Positions 1 through 7,684 of a stretch of 44,270 bases of DNA are shown here, piece after piece (the first letter of the stretch is position 1; each line of letters starts with the position of its first letter). The DNA comes from Nostoc sp. 'Peltigera membranacea cyanobiont' 210A (GTDB lineage: Bacteria; Cyanobacteriota; Cyanobacteriia; Cyanobacteriales; Nostocaceae): NCBI RefSeq assembly GCF_002246015.1, contig NZ_NOLJ01000014.1, forward strand, positions 16,092 through 60,361, given 5' to 3'. A program made the translations under genes and the position numbers. The notes beneath the pieces are model-generated. The model worked only from the letters and a program-made list of their open reading frames with translations. It was not told the origin of the DNA and made no database searches.

Positions 1-655
1 AAACCCAGAGCGTGATGCAAGGACAGCAAAACTAACACTCTTTCAAGCCACTTTTGAGATACAAGTACCCTTACACCATATCCGACGTTTACAGTTGAAG
101 CCTGTAAAATTGCAGGTAATTCTGGCACTTGAAGAAAACCCGCCAGATGGAATCAAACCGATTAGCTGGTTGTTGCTTACTACCCTTAAAGCTAACAGTT
201 TTGAAGAGGCTGCCCGTTGCGTTCGCTGGTACACATATCGTTGGTTGATAGAACGTTACCACTACACATTAAAAAGTGGTTGTGGAATTGAAAAATTACA
301 GCTTGAAACCGCAAGGCGAATCGATATGGCACTGGCAACATATTCAATTGTGGCGTGGCGTTTGTTATGGCTAACTTATGAAGCCAGATTTAACCCTGAT
401 ATGCCATGTGGTTCTGTTCTAGAAATCGATGAATGGCAGTCTTTGTGTGCCACTATCAACAAAAATCCAATCCCACCCAAAAAGCCGCCTTCTTTACGCG
501 AAGCAGTACGAATGATTGCAATATTAGGTGGCTTTTTAGGTCGAAAGGGTGATGGAGAACCTGGTGTTAAGACTATTTGGCGGGGATTACAGCGATTACA
601 CGATATCGCTGCAACCTGGAAACTACTCTACCAGAATTGTCAAATATGTATTTAG
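1..655 (+). CDS. IS4-family (Tn5-like) transposase, C-terminal part, cut by the window edge
   Basis: The reading frame is open from base 2 with no stop, so the gene begins before the window. The visible part holds the C-terminal half of the DDE transposase fold. The IS4 signature Y-x2-R-x3-E-x6-K is present: YTYR, then WLIE, then the Lys of YTLK, around positions 229-273. Its Glu is the third catalytic acid of the DDE triad. After it comes a helical region (ARRIDMALATYSIVAWRLLWL) and a Gly-rich end (GGFLGRKGDGEPGVKTIWRG). The protein would cut and paste its own IS. I could not recognise the terminal inverted repeat downstream, so the element boundary is unknown. Whether the full gene is intact cannot be judged here. 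Confidence 0.85.
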   Translation, partial: NPERDARTAKLTLFQATFEIQVPLHHIRRLQLKPVKLQVILALEENPPDGIKPISWLLLTTLKANSFEEAARCVRWYTYRWLIERYHYTLKSGCGIEKLQLETARRIDMALATYSIVAWRLLWLTYEARFNPDMPCGSVLEIDEWQSLCATINKNPIPPKKPPSLREAVRMIAILGGFLGRKGDGEPGVKTIWRGLQRLHDIAATWKLLYQNCQICI

Positions 656-780
656 CGATCGCCGATCAAATTAACCTTATTCACATTCTCCTCCTTTTGT
701 CAACTATCTACATGTTGCATTGTTCCATAATCCTTTTCCTGACTTACTTACAGCAATGTTAAGAAACATGTGACTAATGC

Positions 781-840
781 ATAGCCGCCTGCGGGGAGGG
801 GAGACAAAGCGTAGCTTTGGCGGGGTGGGGTTCTTGAGGT
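781..840. repeat. dispersed G-rich repeat (copy 1)
   Basis: The stretch from about 787 to 833 (GGGGAGGGGAGACAAAGCG, then TAGCTTTGGCGGGGTGGGG) recurs almost unchanged at 2812-2851, inside a MITE-like element. It lies between the transposase and the aldo/keto reductase gene. The rest of 656-889 shows no gene. Confidence 0.6.
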
Positions 841-889
841 TTAATAAGTAAGCAAGCGGACATGATATAAAACAACTGAGAAGCCCTAT

Positions 890-1888
890 ATGAATACCCA
901 AAATAAAATTCAACATCGCCAACTTGGTTCTAAAGGTCTAACTGTTTTCCCCCTAGCTCTCGGATGTATGGGTATGTCCGGTATGTACGGCGCAGCAGAC
1001 GAAAACGAAAGCATTGCAACTATCCAAGCAGCTCTCGATCGCGGGATGACATTATTGGATACTGGCGATTTCTATGGCAGCGGACACAATGAGATGCTAA
1101 TTGGTCGGGCAATCAAGGATCGTCGAGACAAAGCACTAGTTTCTGTGAAATTCGGCGCTTTACGTACTCCCGATGGCGGATGGATTGGTATAGATTCGCG
1201 TCCCGCTGCGGTGAAAAACTTTGTCGCTTATAGTCTTACCCGATTGGGAGTAGACCACATTGACATCTACCGCCCAGCTCGATTAGACCCGCAAGTTCCC
1301 ATTGAAGACACCATCGGAGCGATCGCCGAGCTAGTCACAGCTGGCTACATCCGACATATCGGACTATCGGAAGTGGGAGCGGACACTATCCGCCGCGCCC
1401 ATGCCATCCACCCCATCAGTGACCTACAAATCGAGTACTCCCTGATTAGCCGTAGTCCTGAGAGCGAGATTTTTCCTGTACTGGAAGAACTTGGTATTGG
1501 CGTGACTGCTTATGGTGTGCTGTCACGAGGGCTACTGAGTGGCTCCACTCCAGCTACACAAGGAGACTTCCGTGCCTACTTACCACGCTTCAGTAAAGAA
1601 AACCTTGCTCAGAATCAACGCCCGATCGAAGAACTAAAGCAAATTGCTGCCGAGAAAGGAGTTCTTCCTTCACAGTTGGCTATTGCTTGGGTACTTGCAA
1701 AAGGCAGAAATATTGTGCCAGTCATCGGCGCACGTAAGCGCACCCAACTTTCCGAATCGTTGGCGGCTCTGGATGTGAATCTATCCCCGGAAGACTTAAC
1801 CCGCATTGCAGCAGCAATTCCCGCATCTGCGATCGCAGGCACTCGTTATGATGAACATCAAATGCAAATGTTGGACAGCGAACGCTAA
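890..1888 (+). CDS. aldo/keto reductase, catalytic His replaced
   Basis: 332 residues, full length for the aldo/keto reductase (AKR) family, an NADPH-dependent TIM barrel acting on aldehydes and ketones. The N-terminal strand (LGSKGLTVFPLALGCMGM) and the NADPH-site region (AWVLAKGRNIVPVIGARK) are typical. Of the catalytic tetrad, Asp57, Tyr62 (DFYGSG) and Lys87 (SVKFG) are present. Where relatives read YxQHRxD, this protein reads IYRPARLD (residues 126-133), so the catalytic His is Ala130. A subgroup of AKRs may share this change. The substrate is unknown. The ATG start gives the usual N-terminus; the ribosome site is weak. The gene converges on the PadR gene. Confidence 0.9.
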   Translation: MNTQNKIQHRQLGSKGLTVFPLALGCMGMSGMYGAADENESIATIQAALDRGMTLLDTGDFYGSGHNEMLIGRAIKDRRDKALVSVKFGALRTPDGGWIGIDSRPAAVKNFVAYSLTRLGVDHIDIYRPARLDPQVPIEDTIGAIAELVTAGYIRHIGLSEVGADTIRRAHAIHPISDLQIEYSLISRSPESEIFPVLEELGIGVTAYGVLSRGLLSGSTPATQGDFRAYLPRFSKENLAQNQRPIEELKQIAAEKGVLPSQLAIAWVLAKGRNIVPVIGARKRTQLSESLAALDVNLSPEDLTRIAAAIPASAIAGTRYDEHQMQMLDSER

Positions 1889-1913
1889 TGCGATCGACAT
1901 CGTAAGCAAAGTA

Positions 1914-1979
1914 CGAGAGGGTTTGTAGTAAGCAATTTGGTGCTTAGAAAATAAGGACTAAAGTCTTACTACGAGCCTC
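1914..1979. repeat. palindromic repeat between convergent genes (copy 1)
   Basis: An inverted repeat GTAGTAAG (1925-1932) / CTTACTAC (1965-1972) with inner sequence GTGCTTAGAAAATAAGGACT. A close copy occurs at 14196-14251, also between two convergent genes. It could act as a two-way transcription barrier, but there is no clear U-tract. Confidence 0.6.
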
Positions 1980-1982
1980 TAC

Positions 1983-2621
1983 TTATTTTTCAGCCAGAAT
2001 CGCGTAAATTTCCCGTTTAACTTGCTCTAAAAGCTCCCGCACCCGATTTATCCGCTCCATATTGCCACTACGAGCAACCTGCACCACCGCAGCAGCTAAC
2101 TCTGTGGCGGCATTCCGCAACTCAATAAACTCTTGGGGCTTACCTGTAACAAAACTCTTGAAGGTATCCCAAGGAGTGTCTGAAGGTTCTTGTTGGGCAC
2201 GTTCTGCCAATAATTGTTTACCCTCATCCGTAATCGTATAAATCCGCTTGCCCCCTTCCTGTGCGCTCTTGAGATAACCACCTTCTTCCAACAATTGGAG
2301 TGTTGGATACACTGAGCCAGGACTGAGGCGACGGAAACCACCATAGCGAGTTTCCATCTCTTTAATCAGGTCATAACCATGACTAGGATGCTCGGATAAC
2401 AATTCCAGCAGAATGAACTTGATGTCACCCCGACGAGTCCGGTGCTCATCTCCCCAACCACGACCAAACATTTCATTATCAAAGCGTTTGTCATGATGTC
2501 TACCATGATGCTTGTCATGATGGTTGCCATGTCCAAACCAAGACCTGACAAGCAATGAATCCTCTTCGCTAACTCCTGCCCATGCAGGTGCGCCAAAACG
2601 TGACCGAAAATGTCTAAACAT
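1983..2621 (-). CDS. PadR-family transcriptional regulator with His-rich linker
   Basis: 212 residues. The PadR winged-helix domain lies at about residues 63-145 (RRGDIKFILLELLSEHPSHG, then GSVYPTLQLLEEGGYL, then KRIYTITDEGKQLL). A C-terminal helical part (PQEFIELRNAATELAAAVVQ) probably forms the dimer. An N-terminal extension of about 60 residues contains the cluster GHGNHHDKHHGRHHDK, which could bind a metal or simply be a flexible linker. PadR proteins usually repress their own gene or a neighbour and release DNA on binding a ligand. The palindromic site at 2652-2686, just upstream of the start, fits autoregulation. No partner gene is evident; the aldo/keto reductase is convergent. Confidence 0.9.
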   Translation of the reverse strand: MFRHFRSRFGAPAWAGVSEEDSLLVRSWFGHGNHHDKHHGRHHDKRFDNEMFGRGWGDEHRTRRGDIKFILLELLSEHPSHGYDLIKEMETRYGGFRRLSPGSVYPTLQLLEEGGYLKSAQEGGKRIYTITDEGKQLLAERAQQEPSDTPWDTFKSFVTGKPQEFIELRNAATELAAAVVQVARSGNMERINRVRELLEQVKREIYAILAEK

Positions 2622-2651
2622 AAGTGAATCTCAAATCAACTTTCTCTAATA

Positions 2652-2686
2652 TACGATATATCGGAATATATCGCGATATATCGGAA
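2652..2686 (-). promoter_or_regulatory. candidate PadR operator
   Basis: Two direct copies of CGATATATCG (2654-2663 and 2674-2683) overlap a perfect 16-bp palindrome, ATATATCGCGATATAT (2666-2681). The site is 31-65 bases upstream of the PadR start codon, where an autoregulatory operator would be. Binding is inferred. Confidence 0.6.
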
Positions 2687-2759
2687 TGGAATTTTGATGA
2701 AGATTTGTAACGAAACAAACTTCGACTAGCTAAGAGTCTGCGCTTGTTCGACAAAAGAC

Positions 2760-2884
2760 TAGACCTCTTGCAAAAGTCCCTAACACCCCACCCCCAACCC
2801 CTCCCCGCTCTTCGGGAGGGGAGACAAAGCGTAGCTTTGGCGGGGTAGGGTTCTTTCTTCTTTTTGATTTATGCAAGAGGTCTA
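2760..2884. mobile_element. MITE-like element with 13-bp terminal inverted repeats
   Basis: A 125-bp element with perfect ends: TAGACCTCTTGCA (2760-2772) and its reverse complement TGCAAGAGGTCTA (2872-2884). The interior has a C-rich run, a hairpin (CCCCTCCC at about 2798-2806 against GGGAGGGG) and the repeat shared with 781-840. It encodes no protein, so it would depend on a transposase elsewhere. No clear target-site duplication was seen. Confidence 0.65.
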
Positions 2885-3643
2885 CTCTACCCATTGCAAA
2901 GATGCTTAATCTACGGCGTTTAATCGTAGATTAAGCATTTTTGCTTAACTCTGAAGTAATAGGTGTCACAAAGAGGTCACTCCACAGATAAAACCCTGTA
3001 TTTTTACATGGTTTGGTTTTTTCGTGCCAACTTATTTAATACATCTTGTCTTTCTAGATAAAATATGTATAAATACGAGATATTTTAGTTAATCTTTTCT
3101 TGAGATCGGTGCTAATTACAGATGTGAATATAAGAATTTATTGCTAGTTAAAATTATTAAAATTAATTTTGTAAATTTATAAAATAGTTTATTTTTTTGT
3201 ATAGATTGTGAACTTAACTTGGGAATACTAAGTGTAAGAAAAGTTAAAATTATACATAAAATGATGATTGCTTAACTTTTTTTACTAGCATTCGCTGCTA
3301 AATAATCTAGATTACTTTTTTGAACCATCGTAGGGAACTAATCGGGTTCAATCGAAGCTAACTAGTTCTCTCAAAACTCTCATTGACCCCAACAACAGTT
3401 TATTTACACTTGCTTGATTTGTATATCCCGTTTAGTTAAGAATCACTTTAGGTTCAATACTATTCGGATAAGATAACCCCGCCTGGATTTAAGGGAGTGA
3501 AGGAAAAAATAGTCTCCCTTTTAAAGAAAGCTAGTGTGTTGCGAACTTTCCTAAATTTATAGGAGCAGGTGTCAGCAAAGCTGACTACCAGTTTTCTATT
3601 GAAGAAAAACTGATTAAATATTTTTGTTTTGGTTGAGATAACA
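2885..3643 (+). promoter_or_regulatory. long AT-rich patS upstream and leader region
   Basis: About 760 bases with no protein gene. It contains a 14-bp perfect stem (2902-2915 / 2925-2938, loop 2916-2924) followed by a short T run, an AT-rich stretch (3040-3300), a hairpin AAGGGAG (3491-3497) / CTCCCTT (3514-3520), and a compact hairpin GTCAGC-AAA-GCTGAC (3571-3585) 58 bases before the patS ATG. patS of Anabaena PCC 7120 is known to have a long upstream control region with a distal start site. Promoters here cannot be placed by eye. Confidence 0.5.
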
Positions 3644-3685
3644 ATGTTAGGAACTGATGGTGGCGAACGTGGTAGTGGCAGATAG
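3644..3685 (+). CDS. patS: PatS-like heterocyst inhibitor peptide (13 aa)
   Basis: A 13-codon frame reads MLGTDGGERGSGR and stops at TAG (3683-3685). PatS of Anabaena PCC 7120, as its shorter 13-residue form, is MLVNFCDERGSGR. The two share length, the first two residues and the last six, including the RGSGR pentapeptide that binds HetR. PatS is made in developing heterocysts and its processed C-terminus spreads to neighbouring cells, blocking their differentiation and setting the spacing pattern. The locus also fits: patS converges on hetY (alr2300) in Anabaena, and here it converges on the hetY/tsaE gene 95 bases away. The variable middle is Gly-rich here. The frame is too short for most gene finders. 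A weak GAG lies 6-8 bases before the ATG. Confidence 0.88.
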   Translation: MLGTDGGERGSGR

Positions 3686-3780
3686 GACGAGTGTAAAGTT
3701 CTCTCTCGATTATTTGCAGGAATTTTTGAGTGTTGCGATCAAAAAAGTGAAATCCCTCGTACTTTAGGCGAGAGATAAGC

Positions 3781-4236
3781 TTAAATCATGGCAATGACTT
3801 TGCTAATGGCACAATTGAATGGTGTGAGTTCAACTTGACGAGTGCCTTCATGTCCATAAGTTAAACTCACGCTCAGATAACTATCTGGTTTGTAGGGCAA
3901 TCGTTCCGCCCATTCAACTGCCACAATTCCTGGTATCACTTCAACACCTTCCCAGTAACTTTCTAAATTTAGGGTTGCGACTTCTTGCGGTTCCAAGCGA
4001 TATAAATCCAGATGGTAAAGGGGAAAGCGCCCTTCCGTGTACTCATTAATCAGCGTGAAAGTAGGACTGACAATGGGTTCAGCAATTCCTAAACCTTTAC
4101 CAATGCCTTGAACTAAAGTAGTTTTACCAGCGCCTAAATCACCTTCTAGTAAAATTACGCTGCCAGGTGTCAGGGATTCGCCAAGAGTAATACCTAAGCG
4201 CAGCGTCGCTTCTGTATCTGCAAGAAAAATTTTCAT
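3781..4236 (-). CDS. tsaE: TsaE/YjeE-family ATPase (HetY)
   Basis: 151 residues, normal for TsaE, the ATPase that works with TsaB and TsaD to make N6-threonylcarbamoyladenosine (t6A37) in ANN-decoding tRNAs. The Walker A loop is GDLGAGKTT (about residues 32-40). PTFTLINEY and YHLDLYRL are the family's conserved second motif, and VEWAERLP the Walker B-like region. In Anabaena the orthologue next to patS is HetY, whose overexpression suppresses heterocyst formation, so the pairing with patS here is notable. The start ATG gives MKIFLADTEATLRLG, typical of the family. The YvcK gene lies upstream on the same strand after a repeat-filled 109-base gap. Confidence 0.92.
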   Translation of the reverse strand: MKIFLADTEATLRLGITLGESLTPGSVILLEGDLGAGKTTLVQGIGKGLGIAEPIVSPTFTLINEYTEGRFPLYHLDLYRLEPQEVATLNLESYWEGVEVIPGIVAVEWAERLPYKPDSYLSVSLTYGHEGTRQVELTPFNCAISKVIAMI

Positions 4237-4264
4237 GATTGAGGTATTGGGTATTACTGATTAG

Positions 4265-4345
4265 TCTAAACAAATGACAAATGACAAATTTTTATCTTCC
4301 TTAATTTTGAATTTTGTTAGCGCAGCGTTAGCGAGTCCGCGAGCG
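4265..4345. repeat. short tandem repeats and GTTAGCGCAGCG repeat
   Basis: Heptamer copies of CAAATGA (about 4271-4290) are followed by GTTAGCGCAGCGTTAGCGAG (from 4317) and alternating GAATTTT units. The same GTTAGCGCAGCG motif recurs at 32713. These are the usual intergenic repeats of Nostoc-type genomes. Confidence 0.6.
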
Positions 4346-5734
4346 TCATTTTGAATTTTGAATTCCCCGAAGGGACTGACTTCTACCGTACCACCGCAAT
4401 AACACTTGTGCTAGTTTTTGCGGATTGTGACGTACAAAACCTGTTTCATCTTCATACAAAACATTAGCTGGAACAATCCGTCGCCCTAGTTGAGTTACGG
4501 CTTCTCTATCGAGGAAAACGGGATGCGAGTTTTGTTGGGCGTAGCGGATAAGTGATTGCTCCGAAGGGGATTTTTTGTGTATTAATACAGCATCGAATAG
4601 TCGTCTTTCTCCACAAGCAGCATCAATTGCTCTGATGTGATCGGCAACAGTGTAGCCTTCAGTTTCTCCTGGTTGAGTCATGATATTGCAGATATAAATA
4701 CGGGGGGCATCTGATTGAGCGATCGCATCGGCAATTTCTGGTACTAATAAATTAGGAATTAGGCTTGTATAAAGGCTACCTGGGCCAATAATGATGTAAT
4801 CAGCTTCTTTAATTGCCTTAATAGCTGCTGGCACCGCCGGAGGATTAGCCGGAATGCAGCCAATTTTGACAATTTTACCGCCAGCTTTGGGAATACTAGA
4901 CTCCCCCTCAATACGACGACCATCGGTTAATTCTGCCCAGAGGCGAACATCACTGAGAGTTGCTGGTAGTACTTGTCCTCGCACCGCTAGAACTTTAGAA
5001 CTGGCTGCAACTGCTTGTTCTAAATCTCCAGTAATATCACTCATTGCCGTTAAAAACAAATTGCCAAAACTGTGACCAGTTAACCCATCTCCAGCCCGAA
5101 AACGGTATTGAAACAATTCTGTTAATAACTTTTCTTCATCTGCTAGTGCAGCCAAACAATTGCGAATATCTCCTGGTGGTAGCACTCCAAACTCTTGACG
5201 CAAACGCCCAGAAGATCCACCATCATCAGCGACAGTGACAATTGCAGTAATATTAGCGCTGTAGGTTTTCAGTCCCCTCAACAACGTAGAAAGTCCCGTA
5301 CCACCACCAATTACCACTATTTTTGGGCCTCGGTACAATCGACGATGAGCCATCAAGACATCAATGAGTTCCTCCCCGCCTTCTGCTCTTAGTACCTTAG
5401 TAATTGAGCCTACGGTGCGAGTTTGCCCCCAAAGCACTAACAGCAAGCCGCCAAGCAGCACCAAAGGGCCACTGATATAGTTCGGTAAAAGGTTGGCGAT
5501 CACTCCCAAGAAACCTCTAACCAACTCAATCATCCAAAAAATTGGGGTTAGCTTAATCCAAATGGCTAACCCCAAACTCGCCAGCAGTACACCCCCAACA
5601 CTAATCAACAACCAACGTTTTACCGATAGTCCAGGGGATAACCATTTGAACCACTGGTTAACCCGATAGGAAGTACGAGAGCGCGACTGCTTTTGCAGGG
5701 CGTTGAGGGCTTGTCTGAGAAAACCATTTGACAT
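4346..5734 (-). CDS. yvcK: YvcK/CofD-family protein with N-terminal membrane anchor
   Basis: 462 residues. Two hydrophobic helices (about residues 40-60 and 80-105) precede a Rossmann-like UPF0052/CofD domain. Clear motifs are VIGGGTGLSTLLRGLK, VADDGGSSGRLRQEFG (with GVLPPGDIRNCL) and IIIGPGSLYTSLIPNL. YvcK of Bacillus binds UDP-sugars and is needed for growth on gluconeogenic carbon and for cell shape. The anchored form seen here is an extension relative to Bacillus YvcK. The related CofD transfers the lactyl-phosphate group of coenzyme F420, but cyanobacterial members are normally placed with YvcK. The gene diverges from ruvC, sharing a 175-base upstream region. Confidence 0.9.
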   Translation of the reverse strand: MSNGFLRQALNALQKQSRSRTSYRVNQWFKWLSPGLSVKRWLLISVGGVLLASLGLAIWIKLTPIFWMIELVRGFLGVIANLLPNYISGPLVLLGGLLLVLWGQTRTVGSITKVLRAEGGEELIDVLMAHRRLYRGPKIVVIGGGTGLSTLLRGLKTYSANITAIVTVADDGGSSGRLRQEFGVLPPGDIRNCLAALADEEKLLTELFQYRFRAGDGLTGHSFGNLFLTAMSDITGDLEQAVAASSKVLAVRGQVLPATLSDVRLWAELTDGRRIEGESSIPKAGGKIVKIGCIPANPPAVPAAIKAIKEADYIIIGPGSLYTSLIPNLLVPEIADAIAQSDAPRIYICNIMTQPGETEGYTVADHIRAIDAACGERRLFDAVLIHKKSPSEQSLIRYAQQNSHPVFLDREAVTQLGRRIVPANVLYEDETGFVRHNPQKLAQVLLRWYGRSQSLRGIQNSK

Positions 5735-5909
5735 ACCTGAATTGGAGCAGTGCTACAAACAATAATTAACAGAAAATTTACACCGCTTGGTTTAAAAGAC
5801 CAGGCGTGAAACTATTATATTTATCAATCCTATTAGACTAAGAGCAAGTCGTGAACATTGCCAGTATTTCTAGTTAAACAATAACCCTGGCTTGGTAAAA
5901 GTGAATTTA

Positions 5910-6401
5910 ATGGAAAAACGAATTTTAGGATTAGATCCAGGACTGGCAATTTTAGGATTTGGGGTAATTAGCTGGACACAAAATCTCAAAAAGGTGCAAG
6001 AGACTACAGTAAATATGCTGGATTTTGGAGTAATTAAAACGTCAGCAGATGTAGAAATGGGACAGCGCCTATGTACCTTGTTTGATGATTTACACACTGT
6101 GATGGAGGAATTTCAACCAGATTTAGTGGCGATCGAGAAACTATTCTTCTATCGTATGTCAAGTACTATCCTGGTTGCACAGGCGCGGGGTATAGTCATT
6201 TTAGTGTTGGGGCAGCGTCGTCTTCCTTATGTAGAGTTTACTCCGGCTCAAATTAAACAAGCTTTAACAGGCTATGGCAATGCTGATAAGTCAGAAGTGC
6301 AAGAAGCGGTGGCGCGGGAATTGGATTTAGATGAAATTCCTAAGCCAGATGATGCTGCGGATGCTTTGGCAGTGGCTTTGACGGCTTCTTATCAGCTGTA
6401 G
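5910..6401 (+). CDS. ruvC: Holliday junction resolvase RuvC
   Basis: 163 residues from ATG 5910 (MEKRILGLDPG). An in-frame TTG at 5892 would add six residues, but 5910 gives the normal N-terminus. RuvC resolves Holliday junctions made during recombination, acting as a dimer with RuvAB. The four catalytic acids can be placed: the Asp in LGLDPG, the Glu in VAIEKLFF, and the Asps of PDDAADALAVAL near the C-terminus. TPAQIKQALTGYGNADKSEV is the conserved DNA-binding stretch. The gene stands alone, divergent from yvcK; infC follows after about 400 bases. Confidence 0.93.
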   Translation: MEKRILGLDPGLAILGFGVISWTQNLKKVQETTVNMLDFGVIKTSADVEMGQRLCTLFDDLHTVMEEFQPDLVAIEKLFFYRMSSTILVAQARGIVILVLGQRRLPYVEFTPAQIKQALTGYGNADKSEVQEAVARELDLDEIPKPDDAADALAVALTASYQL

Positions 6402-6807
6402 GTTTTCATCAAAGATTTGGGTTTGGGGACATAATGCTTTCTCTAAAAGCCCATGAACCATCACCAATACTGGACTCTCTTTCAGAAAACGCTCAAGGGC
6501 TAGTCCTGATAATGTTGCTCAATGCGATCGCCTACGGTGGCCGGTTACGCGATCGCAAAAAGTCTTGCTAAATAATTGTAATAATATTTAATATGAGTCT
6601 AAGTTGTCTAATTTAGATTAACTATTGCAGAGAAATTCTCTCAGACTGAGTAAAATGACAAATAGAACGAGGCAACTATTTTATGGATTAGTTACCCTAG
6701 AACTGGAGACTATGTTTTCAGTCCTGAGTTACTTCTGTATTTTGCCTCTGAGGCATACCAATTTAGACTACACCAAATCCTTCATTTAAGAGCTCCCACT
6801 AATCATA
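6402..6807. other. intergenic region upstream of infC
   Basis: No gene is seen. The region has GCGATCGC sites (around 6525 and 6550), an AT-rich stretch at 6570-6625 that could hold the infC promoter, and a small palindrome AGAGAAATTCTCT near 6630. infC leaders can be regulatory, but no specific structure could be supported. Confidence 0.4.
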
Positions 6808-7341
6808 ATGGCTGTGATTGAGAAGAAAAGAACTCGCGATCTGCCCCAAATTAACGAACGAATTCGCTTCCCGAAAATTCGGGTCATTGACACTGACGGT
6901 GCCCAACTGGGAATTATGCCCCCACAGGAAGCACTACAACTAGCAGAAGAAAAAGAGCTAGATTTGGTGCTAATCAGCGATAAAGCTGACCCGCCGGTTT
7001 GTCGGGTTATGGACTACGGGAAATACAAGTTTGAGCAGGAAAAAAAGGCGCGAGAAGCCCGGAAAAAACAGCACACGGCTGATGTCAAAGAAGTTAAGAT
7101 GCGCTACAAAATAGAAGAACACGACTACAATGTGCGTGTTAAGCAAGCAGAACGCTTTTTGAAAGATGGCGATAAAGTCAAAGCGACTGTGATGTTCCGG
7201 GGTCGAGAAATTCAACACAGCGACCTAGCAGAAGATTTGCTCAAGCGAATGGCAACGGATTTGGAGCCTTTTGGTGAGCTTCAACAAGCGCCTAAAAAAG
7301 AAGGACGAAACATGATGATGCTCATTTCGCCTAAAAAATAA
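6808..7341 (+). CDS. infC: translation initiation factor IF-3
   Basis: 177 residues, full length. IF3 binds the 30S subunit, keeps it from joining 50S too early and checks the start codon and initiator tRNA. The N-domain (INERIRFPKIRVIDTDGAQL, then the KADPPVCRVMDYGKYKFEQ segment) and the Lys-rich linker (KKAREARKKQHTADVKEVKM) precede the C-domain (DGDKVKATVMFRGREIQH to NMMMLISPKK). The start here is ATG, not the rare AUU used by E. coli infC, so start-codon autoregulation is unlikely. No rpmI or rplT follows; the gene ends at a strong terminator. Confidence 0.97.
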   Translation: MAVIEKKRTRDLPQINERIRFPKIRVIDTDGAQLGIMPPQEALQLAEEKELDLVLISDKADPPVCRVMDYGKYKFEQEKKAREARKKQHTADVKEVKMRYKIEEHDYNVRVKQAERFLKDGDKVKATVMFRGREIQHSDLAEDLLKRMATDLEPFGELQQAPKKEGRNMMMLISPKK

Positions 7342-7370
7342 TTCTCTAACTGTTTAATAGACCAAGTTTG

Positions 7371-7403
7371 AAAATCCCCTGACTTCTAGCCAGGGGATTT
7401 TTT
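7371..7403 (+). terminator. Rho-independent terminator of infC
   Basis: A 10-bp stem, AAATCCCCTG (7372-7381) / CAGGGGATTT (7391-7400), with a 9-base loop and a run of T directly after. It lies 30 bases past the infC stop codon. Confidence 0.9.
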
Positions 7404-7684
7404 CATCTTTTATTTGAATGCAATATACGCTTTGAGCGCACAGTTAGCTATGCACTCCTACAAAAGCGTTTAAATTTATCTAAAATCGATAGTCCTGAAC
7501 GCTGAGTGGGAAACATAATACTCAGTTGCTCAGGACTTTTGCTATTTCCAGGGAATGGAGAGACAAGGGAGTTAGGAGGACAAGGGGACAAGGAGAGCAA
7601 CCAAGGAAGGTATATTTCTTTCCCCCTGCCCCCTGCTCCCCTGCCTCCCCATTACGCGGTGATACTACCAGAAAATAAAACTGC
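7404..7684. repeat. intergenic repeats with a strong hairpin
   Basis: AGTCCTGA (7491-7498) pairs with TCAGGACT (7530-7537), and inside it CTGAGT (7502-7507) with ACTCAG (7520-7525); TTT follows. A purine-rich run (GGGAGTTAGGAGGACAAGGG) and a C-rich run (CCCCCTGCCCCCTGCTCCCC) follow up to 7650. An apparent 62-codon frame here is only a translation of these repeats. Confidence 0.55.

Noticed and set aside
2902..2942. Hairpin with T run as a classical terminator
   Set aside because: No plus-strand gene lies upstream to be terminated. It is kept only as a structure in the patS upstream region.
3463..3468. TTCGGA as a heterocyst-specific DIF promoter motif (consensus TCCGGA) for patS
   Set aside because: One mismatch in six bases and no convincing -10 box at the right distance; too weak to list as a promoter.
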